The notes: generated by a model not told the origin, from the letters alone. Positions 45,988 to 57,598 are shown, numbered from the stretch's first letter. The stretch: 64,000 nucleotides of DNA from Prostheceraeus crozeri (GCA_907163375.1 CAJQUW010007073.1:310001-374000), one strand, 5' to 3'. Made by a program: numbers and translations.

Positions 45988-46054
45988 GTGAATCCTCGAT
46001 TATCGAAAAATCTTGAAATCAGTTTTTTTATAAGCCTTCCGATAATCGAGGAGC
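45988..46054. mobile_element. Pogo/Tigger-like terminal fragment
   Basis: CAGTGAATCCTCGATTATCG starts at 45988, and TTCCGATAATCGAGGA follows near 46038 as an inverted copy. The CAGT...ATCCTCGATTATC type of end is common in pogo-group elements. The CATAGAGTA element D inserted in its CGAGGAGC. The other end was not found, so this is a fragment or a very small palindromic derivative. Confidence 0.4.
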
Positions 46055-46407
46055 CATAGAGTAAGTTCGACTCAAAAAGTATCTATAGATAGTGACAAAT
46101 TTTATATGAAAAGATTCAGTTTTTTCCGAGATTGTGTTCCTGCGGTTGAAAAAATTATTTGAGCATTTTTAAATAGTTAAATTTTTGCAAATTATTCCTA
46201 TTATATGGTACCGACATAAAGTCACTTTATAAGTAGTATGAAACAGGTTGGATATCAAAGGGAATGAATATTTTCTAACAAGCATATTAATTAGCCGGGA
46301 AATAAGCTGATTATGATGTTTTGCTCTTTCAGTGGAGGTAGTTTGTTTTTGTAGTTTGTGATATGATGACGCATAAGAAAATAATCTTATAACCTGTTGA
46401 GCACCGA

Positions 46408-46502
46408 GGACGTGCAGAGCACGTCCTGTGATAATTGCTTCAATTGCCCAATATATCATTAACTACATGCTCTCAACTGACAAAGACGTGCAGTGCACGT
46501 CC
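46408..46502. repeat. Left subterminal palindromes of the piggyBac (2 copies)
   Basis: GGACGTGCAGAGCACGTCC is at 46408-46426 and AGACGTGCAGTGCACGTCC at 46484-46502, each 8-bp arms around 3 bp. The second is preceded by CAACTGACA, the complement of the word that follows the right-end copies. Confidence 0.85.
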
Positions 46503-47115
46503 TTTTCTCATTTCATCTAATTGACAATGTAGGAGATCGACTACACTCCGACAACTGACATAGACAAATGCAAAATCGTTTGATATGCTTTGCAATACAT
46601 TCATGTTGCATACAATAATGATTATTTATGCAATTATAGATTTTATGGATATTTAAATTCATCCGTACAGATATTTTACTTTAAGTTACTTTCATGAATA
46701 AAGTATAAGGAACGATGAGTCAATTCCAGACTTTTATTCGAATCCTATTCAATTTTCAGATGATATTTAGAATCTTAATTATCCGTGCAGAATTGCTGTA
46801 AAAATACAGGCATGAAGTATAATGATTTCGATCTCTATGATGCTTATCTCACAGTGAGTTATTCTAAGTATAATGCGAAACAATGCAAAGCGCTATTGAT
46901 TTCAATGTCATTAAATTTGAATCCCGATTGACTTCAAATCATCCGAATGCGCAGATATCTATGAAATTCTTCTCACAGTTCTGTACAACATAATGAATGG
47001 GTGGCTAATATATTTCAAAAATCGCTATTGGTTTCGCTGACGTCAATTATTCCGATTCAACATTGCATTTTATACTAAACTGTCGTAAAAACCTTTTTCT
47101 CAATTCAATCTCGTC

Positions 47116-48846
47116 ATGCAAAAGAGAAGGTGCTTATCAGCGAAGCAAATTGCCGCACAGCTCAATGCTTTGGATGACAGTAGCTACTCTGAAGATAGTG
47201 CAAGTAGTGATGACGATGAAGACAACGATATTCCCAACATTGCAACTGACATAAGACAAGGAGAGTGGACTTTCGTTGAAGAGGGCCATGACTTTCACGA
47301 GATTCGTAATTTGCAATTCACCCAAGAAAGTGGAATAAATCTTGCTTACGATGTGCCATCTGACGTGAATAATAACATTGAATTCTTCATTGATTTATTT
47401 CTTGATGACAATCTATTCCAACTGCTGTGCGACTGGACAAACAAGAAAGCTGAACTGACATTCGAAGAGTACGACGTGAGCCCCGAGAACAACCTACCGG
47501 CATCATTGGCGAAATGGCGTCCTGCTACCATTATTGAAATGAAAAAGGTCATCGGAATTATGTTATGTATGAAATTGAACCAAAAGCCAGAAATTCGACA
47601 TTATTGGTCAAGAAACATCCTATATAAAAGTGACTTTTTTCAGAGTCCGCATTGCCTTCCTCGAAATCGGTTTGAGGAGGTCGTGAAATTTCTTCGGTTT
47701 TACAGTGACTTGGATGATAATGACACTCTTCGAAAAATTCGCCCTTTTCTATCTTTTGCCCAAGAAAAATGTAAGACTGTCTATAAGCCGAAGCAAGACA
47801 TTTGTGTTGATGAGAGTCTGCTATTATACAAAGGCAGAATCCATTTTCGACGATACATACCTTCGAAGAGATCGCGATATGGTATGCTGACGTACTGCCA
47901 ATGCGAAAGTTCTACCGGATATACTTGGAACATTGAGGTAGCAGCAGGAAAAAAGGAGAACGAAAACATACTGAAGGACGTCTCGGATGATGCTAAAAAC
48001 TTTACTTTCAGCGAGAAAATTGTGATCGCTCTTCTTGCCGACCTATCAAATTGTGGATATCATCTTTACGTTGATAACTTTTTTACAAGTGTCCGTCTGG
48101 CTGCGTATCTTTACGAAAGGAATACTTTGCTTACGGGAACTATTCGTCCTTTCCGTGGTGTTCCACAGATTTTGCGAGATAAGAACGTTCCGGCAAAATC
48201 ACACGCATTCTGCAGAAAGGACGAGGTTTTGTGTGTGAAGGCAGTCGAGCGAAAGTCATCTGGCCTCAAAACAATTTACTTGGTCGACACTGCGAACACC
48301 GCTGGTACTTCCTCGCATCAAAGGATTTTACGCGGAGGAGTTGAAGATAACATCAACAAATCATGGTCTGTCCTGGCATACAATAAAGGAATGGGTGGTG
48401 TGGACTCGCGAGACGGTAGTCTGCATCAATACAACATGGCAAGAAAGAACTACAAGTGGTTTACAAAACTTGGAATTCACCTGACACATGTCATGATCCG
48501 GAACTCGTGGATTGTATACAAAAGTTGTGGTGGAAACTGTGATTTCCTAAGCTATCAAGAAAAAGTTATTGAAAATTTTGTTGTGAAAAGTGGTCAAATT
48601 CGACGCTCTGGACCTTCGGGAGGTCGGTTGCCTCTCAACGCGAAAGATTCTAACAGTCTGCACGCCCTCAAACGACTTTCGCCTCGTCCGAACAAAGAAC
48701 GCCCGGCAAAGAAATGCCGCATTTGCGCGAGTGATGGTCGCAGGAAGGAGACTGTTTTTGTGTGTCCGGATTGCCCAACAACACCAGCGCTATGCGTTGA
48801 TCCATGTTTCCGCATATATCACTCAAAAGACGAGGAAGATTCATAA
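47116..48846 (+). CDS. piggyBac transposase, intact
   Basis: A 576-residue frame starts at ATG 47116 and ends at 48846, the usual length for the family. An acidic N-terminus (DDDEDND at about 32-38) is followed by the dimerisation and catalytic region. ICVDESLLLYKGR holds the first catalytic Asp (232), YHLYVDNFFTSVRLAAYL the second (320), and NKGMGGVDSRD the third (430) with the partner Asp433. The C-terminal Cys-rich, Zn-binding domain has Cys534, 537, 550, 553, 560 and 564 plus His569, and would bind subterminal DNA. There are no stops or frameshifts. The enzyme would excise and insert the surrounding element. The sequence is GC-richer and more regular in codon use than its surroundings, as expected of a recent arrival. 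Confidence 0.95.
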   Translation: MQKRRCLSAKQIAAQLNALDDSSYSEDSASSDDDEDNDIPNIATDIRQGEWTFVEEGHDFHEIRNLQFTQESGINLAYDVPSDVNNNIEFFIDLFLDDNLFQLLCDWTNKKAELTFEEYDVSPENNLPASLAKWRPATIIEMKKVIGIMLCMKLNQKPEIRHYWSRNILYKSDFFQSPHCLPRNRFEEVVKFLRFYSDLDDNDTLRKIRPFLSFAQEKCKTVYKPKQDICVDESLLLYKGRIHFRRYIPSKRSRYGMLTYCQCESSTGYTWNIEVAAGKKENENILKDVSDDAKNFTFSEKIVIALLADLSNCGYHLYVDNFFTSVRLAAYLYERNTLLTGTIRPFRGVPQILRDKNVPAKSHAFCRKDEVLCVKAVERKSSGLKTIYLVDTANTAGTSSHQRILRGGVEDNINKSWSVLAYNKGMGGVDSRDGSLHQYNMARKNYKWFTKLGIHLTHVMIRNSWIVYKSCGGNCDFLSYQEKVIENFVVKSGQIRRSGPSGGRLPLNAKDSNSLHALKRLSPRPNKERPAKKCRICASDGRRKETVFVCPDCPTTPALCVDPCFRIYHSKDEEDS

Positions 48847-49276
48847 TGCGGCAATCATCCTGTTATGTTTAGTTTTTATTTGTTAAGTCCTTACTATGGA
48901 TCTTATCAGGATGCTATACATGTATATAATAATAATGTTTGATGCATTACATAGAAAAGTGTTTGTATATATTTACATGTAAAGAGGTCACGCTAATTAC
49001 AGTTGATTCAAGTTTTAATTGATTAATGAAGTTTCAGAGTACTGGGGCGAAGAATGGTTAGCAAATAATAGCTCAGCATTATTATGCAGGAATTTTGCAA
49101 TCTAATGATAATTTTATATAAAACGAAGTCTAGTTTAGAATAGCGTAAATTTATACATGTACAGTAGCAGTTCATCAGTTATTTGGCCTAAATACATTTA
49201 TTAAGTATAGTCCTAACCTACTACAGGTGTATTTTAGACATTATTTTATTCATTTAAAGAATCCTAGGAATTCCAA

Positions 49277-49416
49277 GGACGTGCTCTGCACGTCTTTGTC
49301 AGTTGGTGTAGTGTATCGCAGGACGTGCTGAGCACGTCCTTGTCAGTTGAGGTAGTGAAAGTTAATATATTGTTCTCAGAATCTGCCATACTCAATGGGA
49401 CGTGCACTGCACGTCT
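49277..49416. repeat. Right subterminal palindromes of the piggyBac (3 copies)
   Basis: Copies are at 49277-49295, 49321-49339 and 49398-49416. Each is an 8+3+8 palindrome of GGACGTGC/GCACGTCY, and each is followed by TTGTCAGTTG or TAGTCAGTTA. The pattern mirrors the left end and marks likely transposase-binding sites. Confidence 0.85.
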
Positions 49417-49904
49417 TAGTCAGTTAGAGTCATGTATGATTTTAAAAACTGGGGCTCAACAGGATAATTATTATGAAGCTGAGCTTAATTGAGTAATGAG
49501 TAAACCATCGAATTGCTAAAGCCACATTACCTCTCCAAGGTTATGATGACATTGCCCTTACTGTGTCTTGTATAATTATGTGTAATGCTTTATTTTCTGT
49601 GTCACATTCATCTTGTACTTTCTGATTTTTAATTGCTGGATATACGAACTGCGATTTATCATTATTATTATTATTATTATTACATGGAGGATTTGTAAAT
49701 TACTTTTCTTTATTCTGTATCGCTGTCATGTAATCAGTCTAATTCGTGTACCTCCAGAAGTGCAAAATTTGCATGTCTCTCATGTGGTGCTGGGTCTCAA
49801 CTCAAGCTCATTTAATGAAATCGAAACTGTATGCAGTATATATTGGGGATTTAATAAATACTGAGTAGCTGCTCTACCTAATATACTTAGTCTATGCGAG
49901 GAGC

Positions 49905-52900
49905 CTCAATTTTTTGTGCAGTTTTTTTGCGCCTCAGTTTGTCGAACTTTTTTTCTCATAGGAATCATGGTTTCTGTGCACGCATCTACACATTTTACAT
50001 CCTTGCCAGCTACTGGCAAATAATCTTTAGCTAATCATGTTAGGAAGATAGGACCATTTGTGTCGATGAAGCAAATGAAGGTGCTCCAATTGTCCTCTCT
50101 TAAATTTGATTACATCAGCTTTTTTATCTTGCTACTATCAATACCAACTCAAAATTTGAACTGAGTATCCGCTCTACTTAAGTCTTCAATAGGTCATTAC
50201 TTAGAAAAGGAAGATGTTTTCAGACTTGAATAAATTTAAGACAACTTTTTTTAGCATCCCTAGACGCTGCGCTGTGCCAAAAAAGAGGCTTGTTAATGCG
50301 ACGCGGAATGGCGCAAACTATCTAAAATTATTTAGAATGGCTGAACTCAAGCTGTAGGCAAACTGCATGCGTAAATCTATGTTAGAAAATCTCTACGTGA
50401 ATACAACATTCGATCATTTGAAGCAAAAGTAGAGGTGTACGAGCGCACCACCCTTAAGAAAGGCCCTTCGTCGATTTTGATGTCATTCAGTAAATTTTCT
50501 TTGTTGATTTAGAGTCATAAGATTGAAGCAATTATCACAAAATCTTTAATATCTGTTGTCCTTATTAACCTAGATATGTTCATTTCCGATCCCTGCAAAT
50601 TTTGCTTCTGCTTCTTTTGAAAATAGCTAATTGCGTTGGGCGTTTCTGCTTATTACAACGATTCAATGAGCAAAAACTTCACGCTTTTGCTCTGTTTTTC
50701 TGCAGCAGGAACATCCATGAAAAGTGTGAAACTGTTTGAAGATATTCTCGTTTCCGCTTGATAGATCAGTGCTGAACTAAAGTAAGGCATTTTTCGTCTG
50801 TCTGCTTTTTGACGTCAAAAGTACATGTAGTTTATGATAGAACCAATAGTGTTCTGCAGCATCATCGTTTAAGTGTTCGGATGATATGTGTAATTGAAGT
50901 TTCAAGTGCAGCTTAATCCACGGTTTCAACTTACAACGAAGGGTGCAATTAATGACCGATGCAAGATGCATTCATGGTTGACCGTCCAGCCATCTACAAA
51001 CATAATCTGCTCCTTATCGGTTATCATGCTGTTTGCGCGATGCGCTAGAAGCATAAATCGTCCTTAATACATGCTACAAGTACATGTACATTGTACAATA
51101 GCATAAAAGTATAGATTGCGCATCTTAGTCGATTTTAATGAAGTGCAGAAGTCTGTAGAGACAAAACAAACTTTTCATAAGTCTGTGCAGCTTGTCCTGT
51201 CCCATCTGGCTAGAAGCTTAGCCAATGGTTTTGAGACGAAATTCGAGAAGATATGACATCATTCATTTAGTGATGCACATTGCACTTATCAATGAGACGA
51301 TCATGTCCATTGTTATTTTCCGAGGTTCCTGTGCCTTCTTAGAAACTCCACCCATGCACAGAAACGGAAGGGCAACAGGGGAGGGCTTATTTTTCAAGAT
51401 ATTATGAACACCACGTCACTCACTCGGAGCTATTACGCCGGTCATTCCGGAGCTTCGCAATGTTAAAAGCAATTTTCTACAACAGAGAGAAGTGAATTCT
51501 ACTTTGCTAGTACCAATACAATTTGACTTGACTGGCAGACCCAATATTGGCCTACTCAATGCAACAATTCGTCTACATTCTTAATGTTCTAGGAAGCATT
51601 GAATAATCATGAATGCCTCATTGAGAGTACTTCTTGCACTTGTAATCTACGGCTATCCCTAGGCCTACATGTGTTTTTGTATGTCCAATAGCTATATACA
51701 ACACGTGGAGTGAATTTCGTTTCATCATGTTAATGTGTGAGATTTCATGAACATTGAATACTGAATAATTCATTTTAAATGCACACTCAACCTATGCAGC
51801 ATATTCCCTCTTACTAATGCTCTAAATAGGCTCCAGACGTAAAGAGCTTTATGCATAGCAAGGATTACAGCAAAATTTTTGAAAATGGGAAATTCTCGGA
51901 ACTGAGCGTTTTGGAGGCGAAGTATCAAGTTTTCTTGTAAAAATCCAATAAACTGCATGTAGCTTTGAAGCTAGACAGGAGAATTTGTATCAGATCTTCA
52001 TTCAATTCCACACCGCTAACAAAAGACATTATTATCTCAATAAGGCCAGAGGCACACACAATATGCCATTAGCCAAGTCATAAAGCCATCCTTCAGCGAT
52101 GATCTTCAATAGAACCGTAAAGATTTCACACTTTCATCAATGCTTGGTATGTTGCACATGTACACGTGCTTTGTTTCTTATGATATAACTTTATCATTTG
52201 TTAATCATACTTACAGTATATGAAGAGTTTTTCTTATGCTGTTAGAAATTTTGAAAATATTATCTCATATTTTCTTCCTCTATTGGCTTACGACTTGTGG
52301 CTGATAGTTTTTGGAGGATCATGACGCAACTTGTGAAAGATGGCTCATCGCGTATCACTTATGGCTTATTTTGCGTGCTCCGGCCTAAGCGGCCGGTTAG
52401 ATGATGAGTAACTTCAATGTGCGCAAAGTTCAGTTGATAGAAGCAGACCAGACCAGCGTTTCCAAACGTTTTCTCATTGCGGCACCCTTGCAAAAACTGC
52501 TATTCATCTTTATCCCATTTTGTAGAAACTATACTATTCATGTTTATCCTGCCATTTTGCTTATTGTTTTGTATTGCCATTTGTATTCGACATATCATCA
52601 TTGTAGCCTTTCTTTTGGTCTTATTCAAATTATTTTGCAATTTCTTTAATCTGACACTGTCTTAGCGAATGAACGAGTGTTTTTGTGTTGAATTATTCCT
52701 TTTTTTAGTGATTGGCAAACAAGTGAATTTTGCCGTACTTTCGTTTTAGACGCTGGCGATTTGCAATTCGCGTTCGTGTCGTGTTGAGGGTAAATTTTGG
52801 ACGACTGCAGACCTCTATTATCACAGAAAAAATCAAAATATTGCATCAATTTAGAAAAAACATGCTCATCAATCCGCAATTACTTTTGAGCACCTTGGGT

Positions 52901-53264
52901 TCAGGTGGCAATTTATTAGATTTTATGCACACGAGTACATTGCTCATCTGCTTACTCTTCGCTGGCATAATTGTGGAATTGTTTCATGATGTAATCATAC
53001 TACTCACAAAATTTACAAGTAGGTATAGTAATAGTATCTTCACAAATCAATTTTAAAATATATCTTGCACGTTACTATGACGAGACGACATTTCAGAAAG
53101 TGCAAGACATTTCTGATTTGCTCCAAAACTATTATTTTCTGCGGATTTTTGGTAACCAACCTAAATATTATCAAATTGTGGTCATGGGAACAACAAAAAT
53201 TTGACCATGATCCAAAAAATCATTTCTTCAAACATTTCATCAAAAATTAAGCATCAACTCAAAT
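49905..53264. other. Opsin intron; no further gene recognised
   Basis: Short frames without motifs. CAGCGTTTCCAAACG at 52454, followed by TTGCGGCACCC, resembles the start of a hAT element of the CAGCGTTTCCCAA type, but the other end was not found. Confidence 0.4.
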
Positions 53265-54314
53265 CATGGATTAGAGATGTAGTGCGTGAAGTGCTAACTA
53301 AAAAGGATGTTATCATGTAGTGAAAAGTTTTGAATCATATTCAGCTTTTTTTGCGGAGTTTGCCTTTTCGTCTGACCAATATCTGATCAATTTTGAAAAG
53401 AGCAAATTTTTGCAAATTATTCTTGTGTGCACATACTATCCATTCGCGTGCTTGAGATTTTTATACTTAAGTGGTATGAAACTTACTAGATGTCAAATAC
53501 AATGTAGAGTGGAAGTTTTCTAATCAGAATCGTAGACATATAGCTTAAAAGACAATTAAGTTGATCCCAAATTTCAATAACAGCACATGATCTGAGTCTT
53601 CATACAAAAATTGAAAACCTATTCTGATTCTTGGATTAATCAATTTTCGTACTTGTTAGCATAGCAAATTCAATTAATATCATATTTTACCAGCAGGCTA
53701 AATGATTCTGTTTGATAAGTTTACACTTGTCTTAATTATTAAGTGAAAGAATCCACTCAAGGGTCAATGAAAATCATAGTGCACAATTGAACAATGGAAC
53801 TGAGTCATAAATGATTAGAATCCCAAAACTCTATGCGGTTGAAATTCAATTTTCTTAAGTAAGATTGAATAATTCACTAAATTAAGCTTTGGTTTTTATC
53901 TGAATGTTACTGTGGACCCATTGACGTGTCTATCTTAAAGTTTATTTTTCCAGTGTAGGGCAATTTGTGACAGGACTAGCGCAAGAGAATATCTTTGTTA
54001 GCAAGGCTGAGTCTTTAAGTAAGTCACTTTCATTCAAGTCTGTGGTCACTTCCATAAACGTTGAATGAAAAAACATTACCTCTCCAAACCAAGCAATGAC
54101 TCTAATTACTTGCAAAATATTATTCTTTCTTCTGTAATGCTATTTTGATAGTCAAATCCTTGGCATTATCTTCAAGACAGGAACAATGCACATCGCACAT
54201 TTGGTACAAGATAACAACAAGAGCTCATTTAATGAAATCGAAACAACTTTCACATTGGCGATGAAATTAATATTGAGTTTTTGCCCTATTAAATACACCT
54301 AGGCCTACTCTATG
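53265..54314 (-). mobile_element. CATAGAGTA family, copy E, 1050 bp, diverged
   Basis: It ends CCTAGGCCTACTCTATG and shares with copy D the blocks AAATTTTTGCAAATTATTC, AAGTGGTATGAAAC, ATTACCTCTCCAA and CTCATTTAATGAAATCGAAA. The start (CATGGATTAGAG) is diverged. The flanks ACTCAAAT (53257-53264) and ATTCAAAT (54315-54322) are an 8-bp duplication with one mismatch. No coding capacity. Confidence 0.75.
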
Positions 54315-54329
54315 ATTCAAATGACCTAC

Positions 54330-54731
54330 GGCTGCTTTACACCGGTAGTTCATGTGCTGTGCAGCAGATGACGAAAACGACCTCGTTATGACTCTTATCG
54401 TAATTTCTTCTGACACAGAATATGACGTCAGCGCTGCAGTGGCAGTTCAGGTGCAGTTCAGCGATTAGACTGAAGTTTACTTCTTTGCAGCCTGCTGCAA
54501 TGATAGGATCATCTGATTGGATAACTTTTTATATTTTCTCTATTTTTTTTGTTCCATGTCTCACTTTGGTGACACAGTGCAATAGCTGACTTGTTGTCTT
54601 GCTGATCGCAATGAAAAATGGGTGGTGCAAATACGATGATGTTCCATCGCTATGTCGTGCTGAGTTTTAATCACATGACGAAAGTGTCACTCATCTGCTG
54701 CAACTGCAGCAACTGCCAGTGTGAAGCAGCC
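54330..54731. mobile_element. Harbinger-like MITE, 402 bp
   Basis: The ends are GGCTGCTTTACACCGG and the complement of GGCTGCTTCACACTGG, 14 of 16 bp matching. CTGC/GCAG-rich repeats (CAGTGGCAGTTCAGGTGCAG, CTGCTGCAACTGCAGCAACT) lie inside. GGCTGCTTCACAC-type ends are common in PIF/Harbinger and ISL2EU MITEs. The 2-3 bp duplication (TA-like) is unclear. No coding capacity. Confidence 0.65.
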
Positions 54732-55322
54732 TTATAGACCATTGAAAAAGAACAACTGAAACTATAATTAGCGGATTCACTCAGTCACGAATTCATTGAC
54801 CGCGCTGTACGTAAATATTACAATACAGAATTTTCAAAAATCACCTCTCACAAAATATTTATGAATAGCAACATCAATTTCGTGCAACAAATAGTGGATC
54901 ACATGTATAAAATGGAAAGATAATCATGCCTTGCAGAATATTTGATGCATTTTTTACCGCATTGCTTCTGCCTGATATATAACTGGGATAGCAACAGATT
55001 TTATATACATGCATTTTCATGTAATCTCTATGTAACGTTATATACATCTGTGAGTGCTGTATTGTGCGCAATAGAACAGTCCCAATACAACAAAGCATTC
55101 TCCCAACGGTGCCCCAAGACGTTTTCATGTGATAACTGATCAAAATGCGTCGTTCACCATTGAAACGAACAGCTAACGAACAGTTGAGTTGTGAAGTTAT
55201 TTTTGGAGCGATTTAATTAAGGGAATATCAAAAGGGTGAAATAGGACTTGCTCAAAATACTAAATGCAAATCATCATGAGATGCACAAAAAGTGTATACG
55301 TATATATCTTTTTATACGATCT
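54732..55322. other. Opsin intron; no feature recognised
   Basis: AT-rich with no motif. It ends at the left 8-bp duplication of the next element. Confidence 0.4.
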
Positions 55323-55330
55323 ATTACTAT

Positions 55331-56960
55331 CAGGGTTGCCGTGGGGATTGACATTTGAATCCCCACCCCACCCCACCCCATTCCCACAGAAAAGCCTGTG
55401 GGTGTCCCAACAGAATCCGCACAGCACCCACAGGATAGGCCTCTGATTAATATGTTGCTCTTGTTCGTATAGAATGATTGATGTCCAATATCTCCATCTC
55501 AGTGGAACTTCTGTACAGCATTCAGCGATCCGGAGGCCGTATTTGACTACAGAGATACGGAATGGGAGTCCTTGAAGAAAGTCGCCGATTGCGTGTTGTA
55601 ACTTTTATGACTTCTCTTTGCTGTCTTCGGTATGGGCCTATTGCTCTTTAAAATGTTAGTAGCATATTTTCTACTAAAATAATTGAGCCTTGATTCTGAC
55701 TTGCCACCTAAAACTTATTGTATCAAAAATTTAGCTAAATGCTCATTCGAGTAAGGAATAGAGCCCGCCATGCACACGCATTTGACTTACAAATTTACAT
55801 TTGCCTGAATCATCTGGTTGCATTAACAGATAGGTGTTCTTTTTCTATCTCTATACTGATTCGCAAGTTTTTGTCGTCTGCTGCCAGCTAACATGTACAG
55901 TCTGCATAGGTTCTTCTCAATCCACTCTAAATTCTATAATTATTCATGAGACATGACACCCCTTTTCCATAAAACTACCATAACGCAATTTACCGTAAAT
56001 GTAATTCTATCTCGAAAGGTTTATTTTTAATAGTATGACGACATTGTCTTCATTTCTTTGCTGTTGTAACATATCCGCTATTGATCAGCTTGTGATTTCC
56101 AAACTTCCTCTTTTACTCACTTTGGATTTTTGTTTCACTTAATCTAGTTATTGACCATGTCGATCCTACTTCATTTTGCTACAGTATCATTTTAAGGGTA
56201 GAATTTTTGCATTACTGTTCCCTTAAAGGAAGCACATTTGTATAAAAATTCAACAGCTACATGTAGACTAAAGGAAACATGGCCTTACTAAAATATTGAG
56301 ATGAAGTATTAATAAGAATATGTACTTAGTTCTCCACAACAACCGAGCATTGCACGCTATTTCTATATTTCGCTATTTTGAAATTTCGAAACATTTTATG
56401 AGACATTATGAAACAATTATGACAACATTTTCATGTGTCTTGTTTTGTGGGCTGGACCCAACAGGTCTTCTATATCGCAATTAGTTTGAAATCTAGGTTA
56501 ATAATGATTAATCACATTTATCACGAAAGCTTAATTATATCACAAATAATTTTGTCTGAGCTATTTATACTATTAGAGCTTATAGTTGTAAGTCTCCATT
56601 CGGATCTGCAGCAAAGAAGACTTGCAGAATTCTTCCACTTCAGGCATCCTTGACACACCTCGAACTATCATTATAAGTCATTCAAAATTATTGCACGTGT
56701 GTTACTAATGTGAAAATGATCAGCATTGATATTTCATGCATTTTAAGTGGTGAATTGGGTAGGCTGTGTGATACTTTGTAATTCAACATCGAAGTTGACT
56801 GTGTGATATGATGTCAGTTCTAGTGAATGCTAAAAATCTTCAGAATCCCCACAGAATCCCCATAGAGGCACTATGGGAGCTGTGGGGATAGCCTCAATAC
56901 CCAAACTCAACCCATGCCCATGGGTATCCCCACAGAATCCCCATACCCACGGCAACCCTG
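55331..56960. mobile_element. Non-autonomous hAT element, 1630 bp
   Basis: It starts CAGGGTTGCCGTGGGGATT and ends CCCACGGCAACCCTG. Subterminal CCCCAC/GTGGGG-type repeats occur on both sides. An exact 8-bp duplication ATTACTAT lies at 55323-55330 and 56961-56968. Inside, a short plus-strand frame near 55515-55600 reads AFSDPEAVFDYRDTEWESLK and could be a transposase or host remnant; it has no recognised signature. Confidence 0.9.
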
Positions 56961-57516
56961 ATTACTATGCTGGTTTTAAATGCCGTGGCATCCATTAACA
57001 GTGGTGATAAGACACAGATGGACAGGATTAACTTTTGACATAAAATCGATAAAGAACAAATTTAAAATACGATGCCGGACAGTTGCAGGCCAGGATTACA
57101 AATGAAAATCTGTCAGCAAGAATAGAAATTTTTACACTTCTTGATTTTAGGAAGTTTACTTATTTGTTTGAATTGGTTTTATGAAATCCAATTAATAGGG
57201 ATTGAAAAATGCACAATGCTAAGTAAAAGTCATCTCCCGAGTGAACTGCTAGTTTCGAAAGTCTATATTTGGGATAGTGGTATAAATGTCCCTTTAATAT
57301 TTTACCGAAAAGAAATAGCTCAAGGCAAATACTGTTAAGAGATCAGAGCACAGCAGGTGAAAAAGCTAGAATTTTCATTTTCTTGCTAAAATTGTTATTT
57401 TGTGATTCTCATCCCACGTTTTGCAGTGCCCTTGAATCTTCCCTTTAGCTACATTCACTTTATCTCTAGAATGCAAATGCGCAATACAATTTGAATTTAA
57501 TGGAAAATATATTTAC

Positions 57517-57598
57517 CTGTCATCAAAAGCAAAATGTAAGCACTTCGAGATTTGTCTGTACGACTCCTTGTTGATAATCGTTGTCGATGCTGACGTAG
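57517..57598 (-). CDS. Opsin, penultimate exon (third intracellular loop and start of TM6)
   Basis: An 82-nt exon lies between a GTGTTTCAG acceptor and a GTAAATAT donor. In frame it reads LRQHRQRLSTRSRTDKSRSA then YILLLMT, leaving one base. Joined to the exon at 45926 this becomes YILLLMTVSFLVSWSPYAV, an unbroken TM6. The highly basic stretch is the membrane-proximal part of the third intracellular loop, where G proteins contact. The exon is too short to stand out as an open frame. The intron between the two exons is about 11.6 kb and holds most of the transposons from 46 to 57 kb. Exons for TM1-TM5 were not found to the right up to 64000. Confidence 0.8.

Larger units (their letters stand above)
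46393..49463 (+). mobile_element. Complete piggyBac transposon, 3071 bp
   Basis: The termini are CCTGTTGAGCACC and the complement of CCTGTTGAGCCCC, 12 of 13 bp matching. ATAA flanks both ends (46389-46392 and 49464-49467); the usual piggyBac target is TTAA. Both subterminal zones carry palindromes of the type GGACGTGC-NNN-GCACGTCC. One intact transposase gene lies inside. Removing the element restores the hAT-like copy D. Confidence 0.92.
46055..49896 (-). mobile_element. CATAGAGTA family, copy D, host of the piggyBac insertion
   Basis: The element starts CATAGAGTAAGTTCGACTC and ends ATATACTTAGTCTATG. It is flanked by an exact 8-bp duplication CGAGGAGC (46047-46054 and 49897-49904), which fixes both ends and points to hAT-type integration. 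Removing the piggyBac and one 4-bp duplication leaves about 767 bp, matching copies A and C in reverse orientation. An ATT microsatellite lies at about 49658-49680. Confidence 0.9.

Noticed and set aside
52454-52500. CAGCGTTTCCAAACG as the start of another hAT element
   Set aside because: No partner end or target duplication was found; noted only in the intron entry.
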